A program made the position numbers and the translations under genes. This document shows, piece by piece, positions 19,509 through 27,660 of a stretch of DNA of 64,000 bases. The notes under the pieces were generated by a model. The model was not told the origin of the DNA. It ran no database searches and saw only the letters and a list, made by a program, of their open reading frames with translations. The DNA comes from Oceanidesulfovibrio marinus (GTDB lineage Bacteria > Desulfobacterota > Desulfovibrionia > Desulfovibrionales > Desulfovibrionaceae). The stretch lies in assembly GCF_013085545.1 (NCBI RefSeq), contig NZ_CP039543.1, positions 1,736,001 to 1,800,000 on the forward strand, read 5' to 3'. How positions within the stretch are numbered: the first letter of the stretch is position 1; each line of letters starts with the position of its first letter.

Positions 19509-20216
19509 TTGTTTGGGCCAGTCGAACGCTCAACTGCACACTTCTGCCGGGTGCCAGCTCTTGTCCATGGACCAGGCGCACGCCAAGCCCCGGAGCGCAC
19601 ATTTCCCGCCTTGGCCACGTGAGCCGTCAGGCCCGATGCGCGCATGCGGACAGATCTTCCCGGTGTTCTCTCACACGCAGTCGCTGCTCCCGGAGGAAGG
19701 CAGCGTGCTGCGCCAGTCAATGCGACAAGAACCGGACGCCCCTCGGCCATGTCCTGAAGACGAGGCGGCACAACCTGCCTGCCGGACGTTATCCGACATA
19801 CCTGGCCATGGTTCCCGGACTGGCCGGAACCCGCGTGAACCAATCAATATCGCCGGCTCAGCGCGGCAGCCCTCTCCCTCACAAGGCACTGCGTACAGCT
19901 TCGCAGACATGAGCCCGCCGCGCTCCCATCCTTGTTGACGTTCGTGCCTGACGCGGGATGCAGATTTTGCCTCCCCCTGACCTGCCTGGGAAAAATCTCC
20001 AGCCATTACGGGCTCTTTGTCGCTCCATCCCAGCCGGGAACGCCGCAAACAAGTACTCCACGGCCAGAATGCCGGGCCTGCACGCGCTTGGCAGCGTCGA
20101 AGAACCGCCAAGAGGCACTGATTGTAGGGAAAAATATTGCCGTCAGGGTGGCTGGAAATGCCGCCCAAAAGTCTAGAAAATATTTAACAAGTTGAATTTA
20201 CGTGGAAAGATTACTT
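19509..20216. other. intergenic region upstream of flagellin, no gene supported
   Basis: About 700 bases between the flgE terminator and the flagellin promoter. Open frames exist (for example one of 149 codons from 19489), but their composition is not protein-like, they resemble no family I know and they lack ribosome binding sites. No tRNA-like or strongly palindromic structure was noticed. An upstream activator site for the sigma-54 promoter or a small RNA could be present but cannot be shown. Confidence 0.5.
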
Positions 20217-20232
20217 TGGCATCGCCATTGCT
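20217..20232 (+). promoter_or_regulatory. sigma-54-type promoter of the flagellin gene
   Basis: TGGCAT-N5-TTGCT fits the -24/-12 consensus with the invariant GG and GC correctly spaced. Initiation near 20243 would give a leader of about 24 bases that contains the AAGGAGG ribosome binding site (20251-20257). Confidence 0.75.
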
Positions 20233-20266
20233 TCATCATGGCCAAATAACAAGGAGGTTATGAACC

Positions 20267-21157
20267 ATGTCTTTGGTCATCAATCACAACTTAATGGCTA
20301 TGAACGCCTCCCGCAATCTGGGCGAGAGCTATGGAAGGCTCTCTGTCTCGACGCGGCGGCTCTCTTCCGGCCTTCGCGTTGGCACCGCAGCTGACGACGC
20401 CGCCGGTCTCGCCATCCGCGAGCTCATGCGTGCCGACATCGCTTCCCTGAACCAGGGCGTGCGCAACGCGAACGACGCCATCTCCATGATCCAGACCGCC
20501 GACGGCGCGCTCCAGGTCGTTGACGAAAAGCTCATCCGGCTCAAGGAGCTGGCCGAGCAGGCGGCTACCGGTACCTACAACTCGGACCAGCGTATCCTCA
20601 TCGACTCCGAGTTCCAGGCCATGGCCTCGGAAATTACCCGTATCGCTATCGCCACGGACTTCAACGGCGTCAAGCTGCTGGACGGCACCCTCTCCGCATC
20701 CGCCGGCCAGACCCTGCTGCAGCAGCACGACGGCACGGGCCTGCAGTCCACCGGTCCCATCAAGATCCACTTCGGCACCGGCAACGACAGCGACGAAGAC
20801 TACTACTTCATCAACATGGGCAATGCGACCTCGTCCGCATTGGGCATCCATGGCCGCATCAACACCCAGTCTCTCGCGCAGGCCATGCTCGTGAGCCTGA
20901 ACAACGCCATCATCTCCAAGGACACCATCCGCGCCCAGCTCGGCGCCTTGCAGAACCGCCTGCAGAACACCATCACCAACCTCTCCATCCAGGCGGAAAA
21001 CCTGCAGGCAGCTGAATCGCGCATCTCCGACGTGGACGTCGCCTCCGAGATGACGGAGTTCGTGCGCAACCAGATTCTCACCCAGTCCGCTGTGGCCATG
21101 CTCGCCCAGGCAAACTCCCTGCCCAGGCTCGCCATGCAGCTCATCGGCGGCGGCTAG
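20267..21157 (+). CDS. fliC: flagellin
   Basis: Filament subunit of 296 residues. The N-terminal D0/D1 part (MSLVINHNLMAMNASRNLG, RLSSGLRVGTAADDAAGLAI) and C-terminal part (ISDVDVASEMTEFVRNQIL, MLAQANSLPRLAMQLI) are highly conserved. The variable middle is very short, so the filament has little outer domain. It has its own sigma-54-type promoter and a strong AAGGAGG, as expected for an abundant late product. The two glycosyltransferases upstream could act on it. It is monocistronic as far as can be seen: the next gene faces the other way. Confidence 0.97.
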   Translation: MSLVINHNLMAMNASRNLGESYGRLSVSTRRLSSGLRVGTAADDAAGLAIRELMRADIASLNQGVRNANDAISMIQTADGALQVVDEKLIRLKELAEQAATGTYNSDQRILIDSEFQAMASEITRIAIATDFNGVKLLDGTLSASAGQTLLQQHDGTGLQSTGPIKIHFGTGNDSDEDYYFINMGNATSSALGIHGRINTQSLAQAMLVSLNNAIISKDTIRAQLGALQNRLQNTITNLSIQAENLQAAESRISDVDVASEMTEFVRNQILTQSAVAMLAQANSLPRLAMQLIGGG

Positions 21158-21221
21158 GCCGCGAGCAGGTAGGACAAAATACGAATGCGACACACGCACG
21201 AGACCAAGGACATGCAGGCTT

Positions 21222-21243
21222 GGGGGCGGCACCGTCCGCCCCC
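21222..21243. terminator. hairpin between convergent flagellin and rnc genes
   Basis: Stem GGGGGCGG / CCGCCCCC with a 6-base loop, lying between the flagellin stop (21157) and the rnc stop (21249). No T-run on either strand, so any terminator role would be rho-assisted or only structural. Confidence 0.45.
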
Positions 21244-21248
21244 GGGCC

Positions 21249-21965
21249 TCACCTCGGATTCTCGCGCTCCAGAAGCCTCAGCGCTATGCCTGCCGCTTCC
21301 TGTTCGGCCTTCTTCACTCCCGGCCCCTGTCCGCGGATGACGCGTCCGTCCGGCAGTGTCAGCTCCACCTCAAACTCCTTTTCGTGTTCCGGGCCACGGC
21401 TCGCCACCAGTGCGTACACGGGTCGTTCCTTGTACAGCTCCTGCGTCACTTCCTGCAGGGCGCTCTTGTAGTCCTTAGTGTACCGGCGCTCCGGACCGCC
21501 CGGCCAGAGATCCTCGTAGAGCCGGCCGACAAATACCCGCGCCGCGTCGAACCCTCCATCCAGAAATACTGCGCCGATGATCGCCTCCAGCGCGTCGGAA
21601 AGCAGCGAACCCCGCATCCGGCCACCCTGGCTCTCCTCACCCTTGCCCAGCAGCAGATAGCTGTTCAGGCCCAGCTCCAGGGCGATGTCCTTGAGCGCCG
21701 TCTTGCTCACCAGCTTGGCGCGCATCCGCGTCAGCTCTCCTTCCCGCTCGTCCGGAAAACGGCCGAAGAGCTCCTCGGTCACGCAGAGCTCCAGCACCGC
21801 GTCCCCGAGAAACTCCAGCCTTTCGTTATGCTCTATGGCCTCGCGCTCTTCGCAGGTGCCCTGCTCATTGGCGAACGACGAATGCGTAAGCGCCGTGCGA
21901 AGAAGCTTGACGTCTCGAAACGCATAGTTGATAACATTTTGTACTGTCTTGATTTGTTCTTCCAT
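21249..21965 (-). CDS. rnc: ribonuclease III
   Basis: Endonuclease for double-stranded RNA that processes rRNA and some mRNAs. In the 238-residue product the catalytic signature [13 protein letters not shown] (about residues 48-60) is followed by the second acidic site [17 protein letters not shown]-terminal double-stranded-RNA-binding domain starts near residue 165 ([21 protein letters not shown]...) and ends with [22 protein letters not shown] lies upstream of its ATG. It is divergent from the acyl-CoA synthetase gene with only 35 bases between the starts. Confidence 0.96.
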   Translation of the reverse strand: MEEQIKTVQNVINYAFRDVKLLRTALTHSSFANEQGTCEEREAIEHNERLEFLGDAVLELCVTEELFGRFPDEREGELTRMRAKLVSKTALKDIALELGLNSYLLLGKGEESQGGRMRGSLLSDALEAIIGAVFLDGGFDAARVFVGRLYEDLWPGGPERRYTKDYKSALQEVTQELYKERPVYALVASRGPEHEKEFEVELTLPDGRVIRGQGPGVKKAEQEAAGIALRLLERENPR

Positions 21966-22000
21966 TCCATCTCCTGTGCCCGATCGAGGTAAGCTGCTCT

Positions 22001-24136
22001 ATGGTCAGCAACAAATCACTCGCCGCACTGTTCGAGCCCGGCTCCGTGGCCGTGATCGGCGCGTCCGCGACTCCGGGCAAGATAGGCAATATCATAGTCT
22101 CCAACTTGCTGGATGCCGGGTATACGGGAAAAATCTACCCGGTCAATCCCGACCCCGGCGAGATTCTGGGCTTGCCGGTGACGCAGGACGTGGCCGATCT
22201 GCCCGAGGGGCTCGACCTCGCCGTCATCGCCATCCCGCCCGCAGCCGTGGTCGAGGTCATGAAAGACCTTGCAGCCAGGAAGGTCAAGGCCGTGGCGATC
22301 ATTACCGCCGGTTTCCGCGAGGTGGGCCGCGAGGGCTACTACCTGGAGGAGGAGATCGCCAAGATCGCCCGGGACAACGACATCGCCCTGCTGGGCCCCA
22401 ACTGCCTGGGCCTTATCGCCACCGACTCCGATCTCAACGCATCCTTTGCCACCGGCTATCCCGAAAGCGGGCACATCGCCTTTTTTTCCCAGTCCGGCGC
22501 GCTCTGCGTCTCCATCCTGGACTGGGCCCTGGGCAACAACATCGGCTTTTCCAAGTTCATCAGCCTGGGCAACAAGGCCGTGCTGGACGAGTCCCACATG
22601 CTGGACTACCTCGCCGAGGATGGCCAGACCAACGTCATTCTCGGCTACATTGAGGGCGTGTCCGACGGCAAGCGGTTCATGGAGTCCGCCTCGGCCATGA
22701 CCATGAAGAAGCCGGTGGTGATGATCAAGTCCGGCACCACGGCCTCCGGCGCCAAGGCGGCCTCGTCCCACACCGGAGCCATCGCCGGCAGCGACCAGGC
22801 CTACGACGCCGCTTTCCGGCAGACAGGCGTGATCCGCGTACATGACGTGGCCAGCCTCTTCAACCTCGCCACCTGCTTCTCCACCCAGCCGCTGCCCAAG
22901 GGGCCGAACCTGGCCATCATCACCAACTCCGGCGGCCCCGGCATCCTGGCTGCCGACGCCACAGAAAAAAGCGGCCTGAACCTCTCCAGCCTGACGGCCA
23001 GGACGTCCAAGGCCCTGCGCGAGTTCCTGCCCGCCTACGCCTCGCTGTACAACCCCATCGACATCATCGGCGACGCCTCGGCCGAGCGCTACGCCAGGAC
23101 GCTGGAGGTGGTCGCCAAGGATGAGCTGGTCCACGCCATTCTCGTGCTCCTCTCGCCCACGGCGTCCGCCCAGATAAAGGAGACGGCGCAGGCCGTCATT
23201 GAGATCGCCGAAAAGCTCGATAAGCCGGTCTTTGCCTGCTTCATGGGCGACAAGGTGGTGGGTCCGGGCAAGCGCATGCTCCAGGACGCCTCCATCCCGG
23301 TCTACTCCTTCCCGGAGCCGGCCATCGCCGGCATCGAGGCCATGTACGAGTACCACGAGCGCAGGAACCGACCGGCCCCGGCCGAGCTCTGCATCCGCCG
23401 GGACATCGAGGCCGCACGCACGGTCATTGCCGATGCGCGAGAACGCAACGCCCTGGAGATCGTGGAGTTCCAGGCCCAGGGCCTGCTCAACTCCTACGGT
23501 CTGCCAGTGCCCAAGACGGAGCTGGCCCGCACCTCGCAGCAGGCCGTGGAGGCGGCCGAGCGTATCGGCTACCCCGTGGTCCTGAAGATCGCCTCGCCCC
23601 AGATATCCCACAAGTCCGACGTGGGCGGCGTGCGCGTCAACCTGCAGGACTCCTCGGAAGTCGTCGCCGCGTTCATGGACATCACCTCCCGGGCCCAACG
23701 TCTGCGCAAGGACGCCTTCATCTCCGGCTGCCTGGTGCAGTCCATGGCGGCGTCCGGATCGCGCGAGGTCATCGTGGGGTTCAAGCGCGACGACCAGTTC
23801 GGCCCGCTCATCATCTTCGGCCTGGGCGGCGTGTACGTGGAGGTGCTCAAGGACATCTCTGCGCGACTCGCCCCCTTGACGCTGGACGACGCCAAACAGA
23901 TGATCCGCGAAATCAAATCGTTTCCTGTGCTGCGCGGAGTCCGCGGCGAACAACCCGTGAACTTCGCGGCCCTGGAGGAGATCATCCTCATCATGGCGCA
24001 GCTTGCCCTGGACTTTCCGGAGATCGACGAGGCCGAGTTCAACCCCGTGCTCGTCAACCCGGATGGCGCCGTGGTGGCCGACGTGCGCGTGATTTTGGCC
24101 CCTCAGGAAAAGGCCGCGGAGAACGGGGACGCATGA
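22001..24136 (+). CDS. acyl-CoA synthetase (NDP-forming) / acetate--CoA ligase (ADP-forming)
   Basis: Interconverts acyl-CoA, ADP and phosphate with the free acid, CoA and ATP, so it can conserve energy from acetyl-CoA. The 711-residue product is the fused alpha-beta form. It has a CoA-binding Rossmann domain (PGSVAVIGASATPGKIGN at about 12-29), two ligase subdomains with the phospho-histidine H257 in SSHTGAIAGSD, and a C-terminal ATP-grasp domain from about 480 (YPVVLKIASPQISHKSDVGG, FGLGGVYVEVLKD). GAGGT precedes the start. The following DRTGG gene resembles a phosphotransacetylase regulator domain, linking both to acetyl-CoA metabolism. Acyl specificity is not determined by sequence alone. 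Confidence 0.92.
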   Translation: MVSNKSLAALFEPGSVAVIGASATPGKIGNIIVSNLLDAGYTGKIYPVNPDPGEILGLPVTQDVADLPEGLDLAVIAIPPAAVVEVMKDLAARKVKAVAIITAGFREVGREGYYLEEEIAKIARDNDIALLGPNCLGLIATDSDLNASFATGYPESGHIAFFSQSGALCVSILDWALGNNIGFSKFISLGNKAVLDESHMLDYLAEDGQTNVILGYIEGVSDGKRFMESASAMTMKKPVVMIKSGTTASGAKAASSHTGAIAGSDQAYDAAFRQTGVIRVHDVASLFNLATCFSTQPLPKGPNLAIITNSGGPGILAADATEKSGLNLSSLTARTSKALREFLPAYASLYNPIDIIGDASAERYARTLEVVAKDELVHAILVLLSPTASAQIKETAQAVIEIAEKLDKPVFACFMGDKVVGPGKRMLQDASIPVYSFPEPAIAGIEAMYEYHERRNRPAPAELCIRRDIEAARTVIADARERNALEIVEFQAQGLLNSYGLPVPKTELARTSQQAVEAAERIGYPVVLKIASPQISHKSDVGGVRVNLQDSSEVVAAFMDITSRAQRLRKDAFISGCLVQSMAASGSREVIVGFKRDDQFGPLIIFGLGGVYVEVLKDISARLAPLTLDDAKQMIREIKSFPVLRGVRGEQPVNFAALEEIILIMAQLALDFPEIDEAEFNPVLVNPDGAVVADVRVILAPQEKAAENGDA

Positions 24137-24149
24137 CGAAAAAACCCTT

Positions 24150-24178
24150 TTGCCTACAGAGGGTTCGCGCGGTATAGT
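24150..24178 (+). promoter_or_regulatory. sigma-70-type promoter of the DRTGG gene
   Basis: TTGCCT, 17-base spacer, TATAGT, 32 bases before the ATG at 24211. The -35 matches at four of six positions and the -10 at five of six. It suggests the DRTGG gene can be expressed independently of the synthetase. Confidence 0.6.
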
Positions 24179-24210
24179 GCGCACAGCCCTTTCCCAAGGA
24201 GGATATCACA

Positions 24211-25275
24211 ATGGCTGGCGGCATCTACATCGGTTCCACCGCAGGGTACTCCGGCAAGAACATGGTCGTCATGGGTATCGGCCTGCGGCTGCAGAAGGAA
24301 GGCTACAACGTCGGCTACATGAAGCCCGTCGGAGCCATGCCCATGGACATCGACGGCAAGATGGGTGACGAGGACGCGCACTTTGTACAGGAAGTGCTGG
24401 GCCTCCAGGAAGATCCCACCGACGTCACGCCCGTTGTCGTAACCCAGGACTTCAAGGTCAAGGCGTTCTCGGGCCAGTGCGACGACCTCATGCCGAACAT
24501 CGTGGGCTCCTACAAGAAGCTCTCCGATCAGCACGACGCCATGGTTGTGGCCGGCTCCGGCTCCATGTACTCCGGCCGCTACTGCCGCCTGGACGGCATC
24601 AACGTCGTGCGCCAGCTCGGCATCAAGTGCGTGGTCATCGACCGCCTCCAGAAAGAGCTCAACTACGACTACCTCGTTGTGCTGAAAGACACCCTGGGCG
24701 ACTCCCTGGCCGGCGTGATCCTCAACGATATTCCGCCGAACTTCATGCCCGAGGTGGACGGCCTCATCAAGCCCTTCCTGGAGCACAACGACGTGAAGGT
24801 GGTGGGCGTGATCCCCAAGGACCCGCTCATGGGCGCCATCAAGGTGGGCGACCTGGCCGAGCGTCTGGGCGGCAAGATCATCTCCGCGCACAACAAGTCG
24901 GACAAGGTTGTGGAGAACTTCCTCATTGGCACCATGCAGGTGGAGAACTTCATGACCCATTTCCGCAAGAACAAGAACTCCGCGGTCATCGTGGGCGGCG
25001 ACCGCTCCGACGTACAGCTCGTGGCGCTGGAGGGCAACTGCCCCTGCCTGGTGCTCACCGGCAACCTCTATCCCAACGACATCATTCTGACCCGCTCCGA
25101 GGTGCTCTCCATCCCCATCATCGTGGTCCGGGACGACACCTACACCGTGGCCAAGAAGATGGAGGCCATCCTCTCGCGGCACAAGCTCCGCGCGGTCATC
25201 AAGATCAAGCAGGGCGCGCAGCTCGTCTCCTCCTCCATCGACTTCAACTACCTCAAGGAGCAGATGGGCATCTAG
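24211..25275 (+). CDS. DRTGG-domain protein with BioD/Pta N-terminal-like P-loop
   Basis: Protein of 354 residues. The N-terminal half resembles a dethiobiotin-synthetase-like P-loop domain as in the N-terminus of long phosphotransacetylases (GIYIGSTAGYSGKNMVVMGI, YMKPVGAMP, VVAGSGSMYSGRYCRLD). The P-loop is atypical (STAGYSGKN). The C-terminal half has a DRTGG domain at about 215-320 (SAHNKSDKVVENFLIGTM, VIVGGDRSDVQLVALEG), a regulatory nucleotide-binding module. The catalytic Pta domain is absent, so it is probably a regulator or partner in acetyl-CoA/acetyl-phosphate metabolism rather than an enzyme. AAGGAGG precedes the ATG, and a terminator follows. Confidence 0.82.
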   Translation: MAGGIYIGSTAGYSGKNMVVMGIGLRLQKEGYNVGYMKPVGAMPMDIDGKMGDEDAHFVQEVLGLQEDPTDVTPVVVTQDFKVKAFSGQCDDLMPNIVGSYKKLSDQHDAMVVAGSGSMYSGRYCRLDGINVVRQLGIKCVVIDRLQKELNYDYLVVLKDTLGDSLAGVILNDIPPNFMPEVDGLIKPFLEHNDVKVVGVIPKDPLMGAIKVGDLAERLGGKIISAHNKSDKVVENFLIGTMQVENFMTHFRKNKNSAVIVGGDRSDVQLVALEGNCPCLVLTGNLYPNDIILTRSEVLSIPIIVVRDDTYTVAKKMEAILSRHKLRAVIKIKQGAQLVSSSIDFNYLKEQMGI

Positions 25276-25337
25276 TCCATTATCTTGGACGGCTCTTGTC
25301 TGTCATCTTAGACGACAAACCCCATATCGATATGCAC

Positions 25338-25374
25338 AAGGCCCGCGCCGAAATATCCGGTTCGGGCCTTTTTC
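25338..25374 (+). terminator. rho-independent terminator after the DRTGG gene
   Basis: Stem AAGGCCCG / CGGGCCTT followed by TTT, about 60 bases past the stop. Confidence 0.8.
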
Positions 25375-25429
25375 ATGTTGATCGCGGCAACGTGATGCAC
25401 GGACCGTCCGTGCCAGGGCTACATCGGTA

Positions 25430-26461
25430 TCACCCGGCCACAGGCCCGGCGCACAGCCAGCAGGAGAACTCCGCGTTGGCCTTGTAGCCCACGCCCACGG
25501 CACCCTTGTGCAGATAAAGGTTGAAGGTCCAGTCCGGTTCAAACGCGCTGGTGGTGGAGGACCAGTACGCCTCCTGCGGATTTTCGAAGGGATGGCCGGC
25601 CGGCAGCGCCGGATCGTGGGCCGAGCAGTCCACCAGGGATTCGAGCTCGTTGATGTTGGGCAGCCGCCACGGCCCGGCCGGCGAATTTCCAGCCTGCGTG
25701 GCCACGTCCAGCGCCTCCTTCCAGGTGGTCAGGCGGCCGCACTCGTGGGCGTTCACCCGCCACAGCAGGCCGGTCAGCCGGTCCAGCACCGCATTTTCGT
25801 CATCCGGATGCGGCGTAAACCGTGGCCCTGGCCAGGCAACGCCCATGCCCAACGCACCGTCCTGGCCCGTGCCGTCGCACTCGATGACACGCCCCACATC
25901 ATCGAAGCACTCGGATTGTCCGGTTTTGGGTAAAATATCGCTCGTCCCGGCCACGGCCCAGACCATGGAGCCCTCGTCCTTGCGGCCGTAGAACATCCGC
26001 CCGCCGGCCATGTGTACGCGCCAGGCATAGCCCGGCTCTTTGGCCGCCGTGGTGGAGGTCCAGTACCAGTTCTGGAAGACCGAGGCGAAGGGGTGATCCT
26101 CGTCCAGCACGGGCCTGCGGCGGCCGTGGTTCACCAGGCTGCGCAGCTCCCGGCGGTTGGGCAACCGCCAGTCTGCGCGACCATGGGCCGAATCGGCATT
26201 CATCTGCGCGATGTACTCCAGCGCCTCCCGCCAGGACACGGGAAATCCGCCCTGGCTGGCGTCGCGCGTCCAGTAGAGCCCGGTCAGCCGGTCGCGCACG
26301 ACCTCGCCTGCCGTATCCAGCTCGAACCGCGCTCCGTCCACGCGCAATCCCAGCCCATACGCCGCGTCCTGCCCGCTGTCGTCGCAGGGGACCTCCCTGC
26401 CGCCCGTGTCGTGGCACTGCTCCAGCCCCGTGGCCAGGGGCGTCACCCATTGGAAATCCAT
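25430..26461 (-). CDS. protein with two tandem DUF1566 (Lcl C-terminal-like) domains
   Basis: Product of 343 residues containing two related DUF1566 domains: residues about 40-165 (DRLTGLYWTRDASQGG, DWRLPNRRELRSLV, NWYWTSTTA) and about 205-335 (DRLTGLLWRVNAHECG, PWRLPNINELESLV, AYWSSTTSA). Family members are mostly secreted or surface proteins of unknown function, but no signal peptide is evident here. The frame is open from 26509, but ATG 26461 has AAGGA about 8 bases upstream, and the longer start would place a perfect 16-base palindrome inside the coding region. It is divergent from the TspO-like gene. Confidence 0.75.
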   Translation of the reverse strand: MDFQWVTPLATGLEQCHDTGGREVPCDDSGQDAAYGLGLRVDGARFELDTAGEVVRDRLTGLYWTRDASQGGFPVSWREALEYIAQMNADSAHGRADWRLPNRRELRSLVNHGRRRPVLDEDHPFASVFQNWYWTSTTAAKEPGYAWRVHMAGGRMFYGRKDEGSMVWAVAGTSDILPKTGQSECFDDVGRVIECDGTGQDGALGMGVAWPGPRFTPHPDDENAVLDRLTGLLWRVNAHECGRLTTWKEALDVATQAGNSPAGPWRLPNINELESLVDCSAHDPALPAGHPFENPQEAYWSSTTSAFEPDWTFNLYLHKGAVGVGYKANAEFSCWLCAGPVAG

Positions 26462-26489
26462 AGCTCGTCCTTGTGAGAGTTCATCGCCG

Positions 26490-26505
26490 ATAGCACGCGT
26501 GCTAT
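26490..26505. promoter_or_regulatory. perfect palindrome in the divergent promoter region
   Basis: ATAGCACGCGTGCTAT, a 16-base perfect palindrome between the DUF1566 gene (start 26461) and the TspO-like gene (start about 26569). Its position upstream of both starts suits an operator for a dimeric repressor or activator; no regulator gene is adjacent. Confidence 0.45.
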
Positions 26506-26568
26506 ACATTCCCGCCGTGCTTGCCAGCGCTCCACCAGCAGACTACATACTAATTGTTTGCCGCCGAC

Positions 26569-27396
26569 ATGCAACCATCCCCAGGAGATACCGTGTCGTT
26601 CACAACACGCTCGCAACGCGAATCCCTGCTGGCCTGGACCATAGTGGCGCTCGCCATCGTCCAGGTCCTTGTAATGTTCCTGCCCAACCTGGGCGTTGGC
26701 CAGACCGTGGCGGTCCGGGCCGAGGCAGTGCGCACACCGCTCACCCCGGCCGGATGGGCCTTTGCCATCTGGGCCGTCATCTATCTCTGGTCCTTCCTCT
26801 ACGCCGTGTACCAGCTTCTGCCCGGCCAGCGGTACGACGCCATCCTTGCGGTCATCCGCCTGCCCTCGGCCATCGTCTTCGCGCTCAACGCGCTGTGGGT
26901 TGTGGCGGCGCAACTTACAGGGCTCTCCTTCGTCACCGTGCTCATCGCCGCGGCCGAGCTCCTTCTGCTGATCGTTGTGCTCTTCAACATCCAGCCGGAC
27001 GCCTTTGTGCTCACCAAACGCCGACGGGCCTTCATCCACTGGCCCTTCCTGCTCTTCACCGGCTGGATCTCCCTGGCGCTCTTCGCCAACATTTCCTCGT
27101 TCCTCGCATTCATCAACATACGCCTCTTCGGCCTGGGCGAGACAGGCGCGGCCGCCGTGCTGCTCCTGTGCGCGTGCACACTGTGCATAGGCGTGCAGCG
27201 CCAACTGCGCGGCGCCATTCTGTATGCGCTCCCTGTGGTCTGGGGATGCGTGGCCATAGCCGCCGCCAATGTGCAGCATGGCCCGCACTACTGGATGGCC
27301 GCCCTGGCTGTGCTGGCGGCCGCGGGTGTGGCGTGGTTCACGTACTGGACGCGCGCCAGATCGACGCGGCTACGCAACAGCCCCTGGCGCGGCTGA
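26569..27396 (+). CDS. TspO/MBR-like tryptophan-rich membrane protein
   Basis: Integral membrane protein of about 275 residues. The segment TPAGWAFAIWAVIYLWSFLYAVYQLLPGQ carries the G-W-x-F-x-I-W-x-x-I-Y pattern of the TspO/tryptophan-rich sensory family. Around eight hydrophobic spans are visible, more than the five of classical TspO, and a basic C-terminus ends the protein. TspO proteins bind porphyrins or steroids; the ligand here is unknown. ATG 26569 is preferred, although the frame also offers 26554. It is transcribed away from the DUF1566 gene across a short palindrome-containing spacer. Confidence 0.65.
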   Translation: MQPSPGDTVSFTTRSQRESLLAWTIVALAIVQVLVMFLPNLGVGQTVAVRAEAVRTPLTPAGWAFAIWAVIYLWSFLYAVYQLLPGQRYDAILAVIRLPSAIVFALNALWVVAAQLTGLSFVTVLIAAAELLLLIVVLFNIQPDAFVLTKRRRAFIHWPFLLFTGWISLALFANISSFLAFINIRLFGLGETGAAAVLLLCACTLCIGVQRQLRGAILYALPVVWGCVAIAAANVQHGPHYWMAALAVLAAAGVAWFTYWTRARSTRLRNSPWRG

Positions 27397-27551
27397 CGCC
27401 GTGAAGTGCGGATAGACGCCGTCCGGAATATGGCGGCGGGATGAGGCAGGAGTGCAACGGGATCAACCCTGCTGAAGAGGGCAGCCCTACTGCTGGCGAC
27501 GAGAGATCGACCGGCTTGGAGACGCCGGCAGGCCCCCAAGCTTGAGCCGTG

Positions 27552-27585
27552 GGACCCCGGGGCGGGAGTTGCCCGCCCCGGGTCC
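27552..27585. other. strong GC hairpin downstream of ftsZ
   Basis: Arms GGACCCCGGGGCGGG and CCCGCCCCGGGTCC around AGTTG, with one bulged base; a CCACGTGG palindrome overlaps its right end (27584-27591). It lies about 75 bases past the ftsZ stop, between convergent genes. It lacks a T-tract, so it may stabilise or end the division-cluster mRNA rather than act as a classical terminator. The rest of 27397-27660 shows no gene. Confidence 0.5.
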
Positions 27586-27660
27586 ACGTGGAGTGGGGGT
27601 GGAGAAGCCGCATCACCGCACCGGATCATTCCGGGCGGCGGTACGGCAACGCTCGTTGTC

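Noticed and set aside
19489-19938. 149-codon frame upstream of flagellin
   Set aside because: Low-complexity, Pro/Ser/Arg/Cys-rich translation, no ribosome binding site, no similarity I recognise.
22016-24184. 722-codon minus-strand open frame
   Set aside because: Antisense to the acyl-CoA synthetase gene, and its His/Gly/Val-rich composition matches no protein family.
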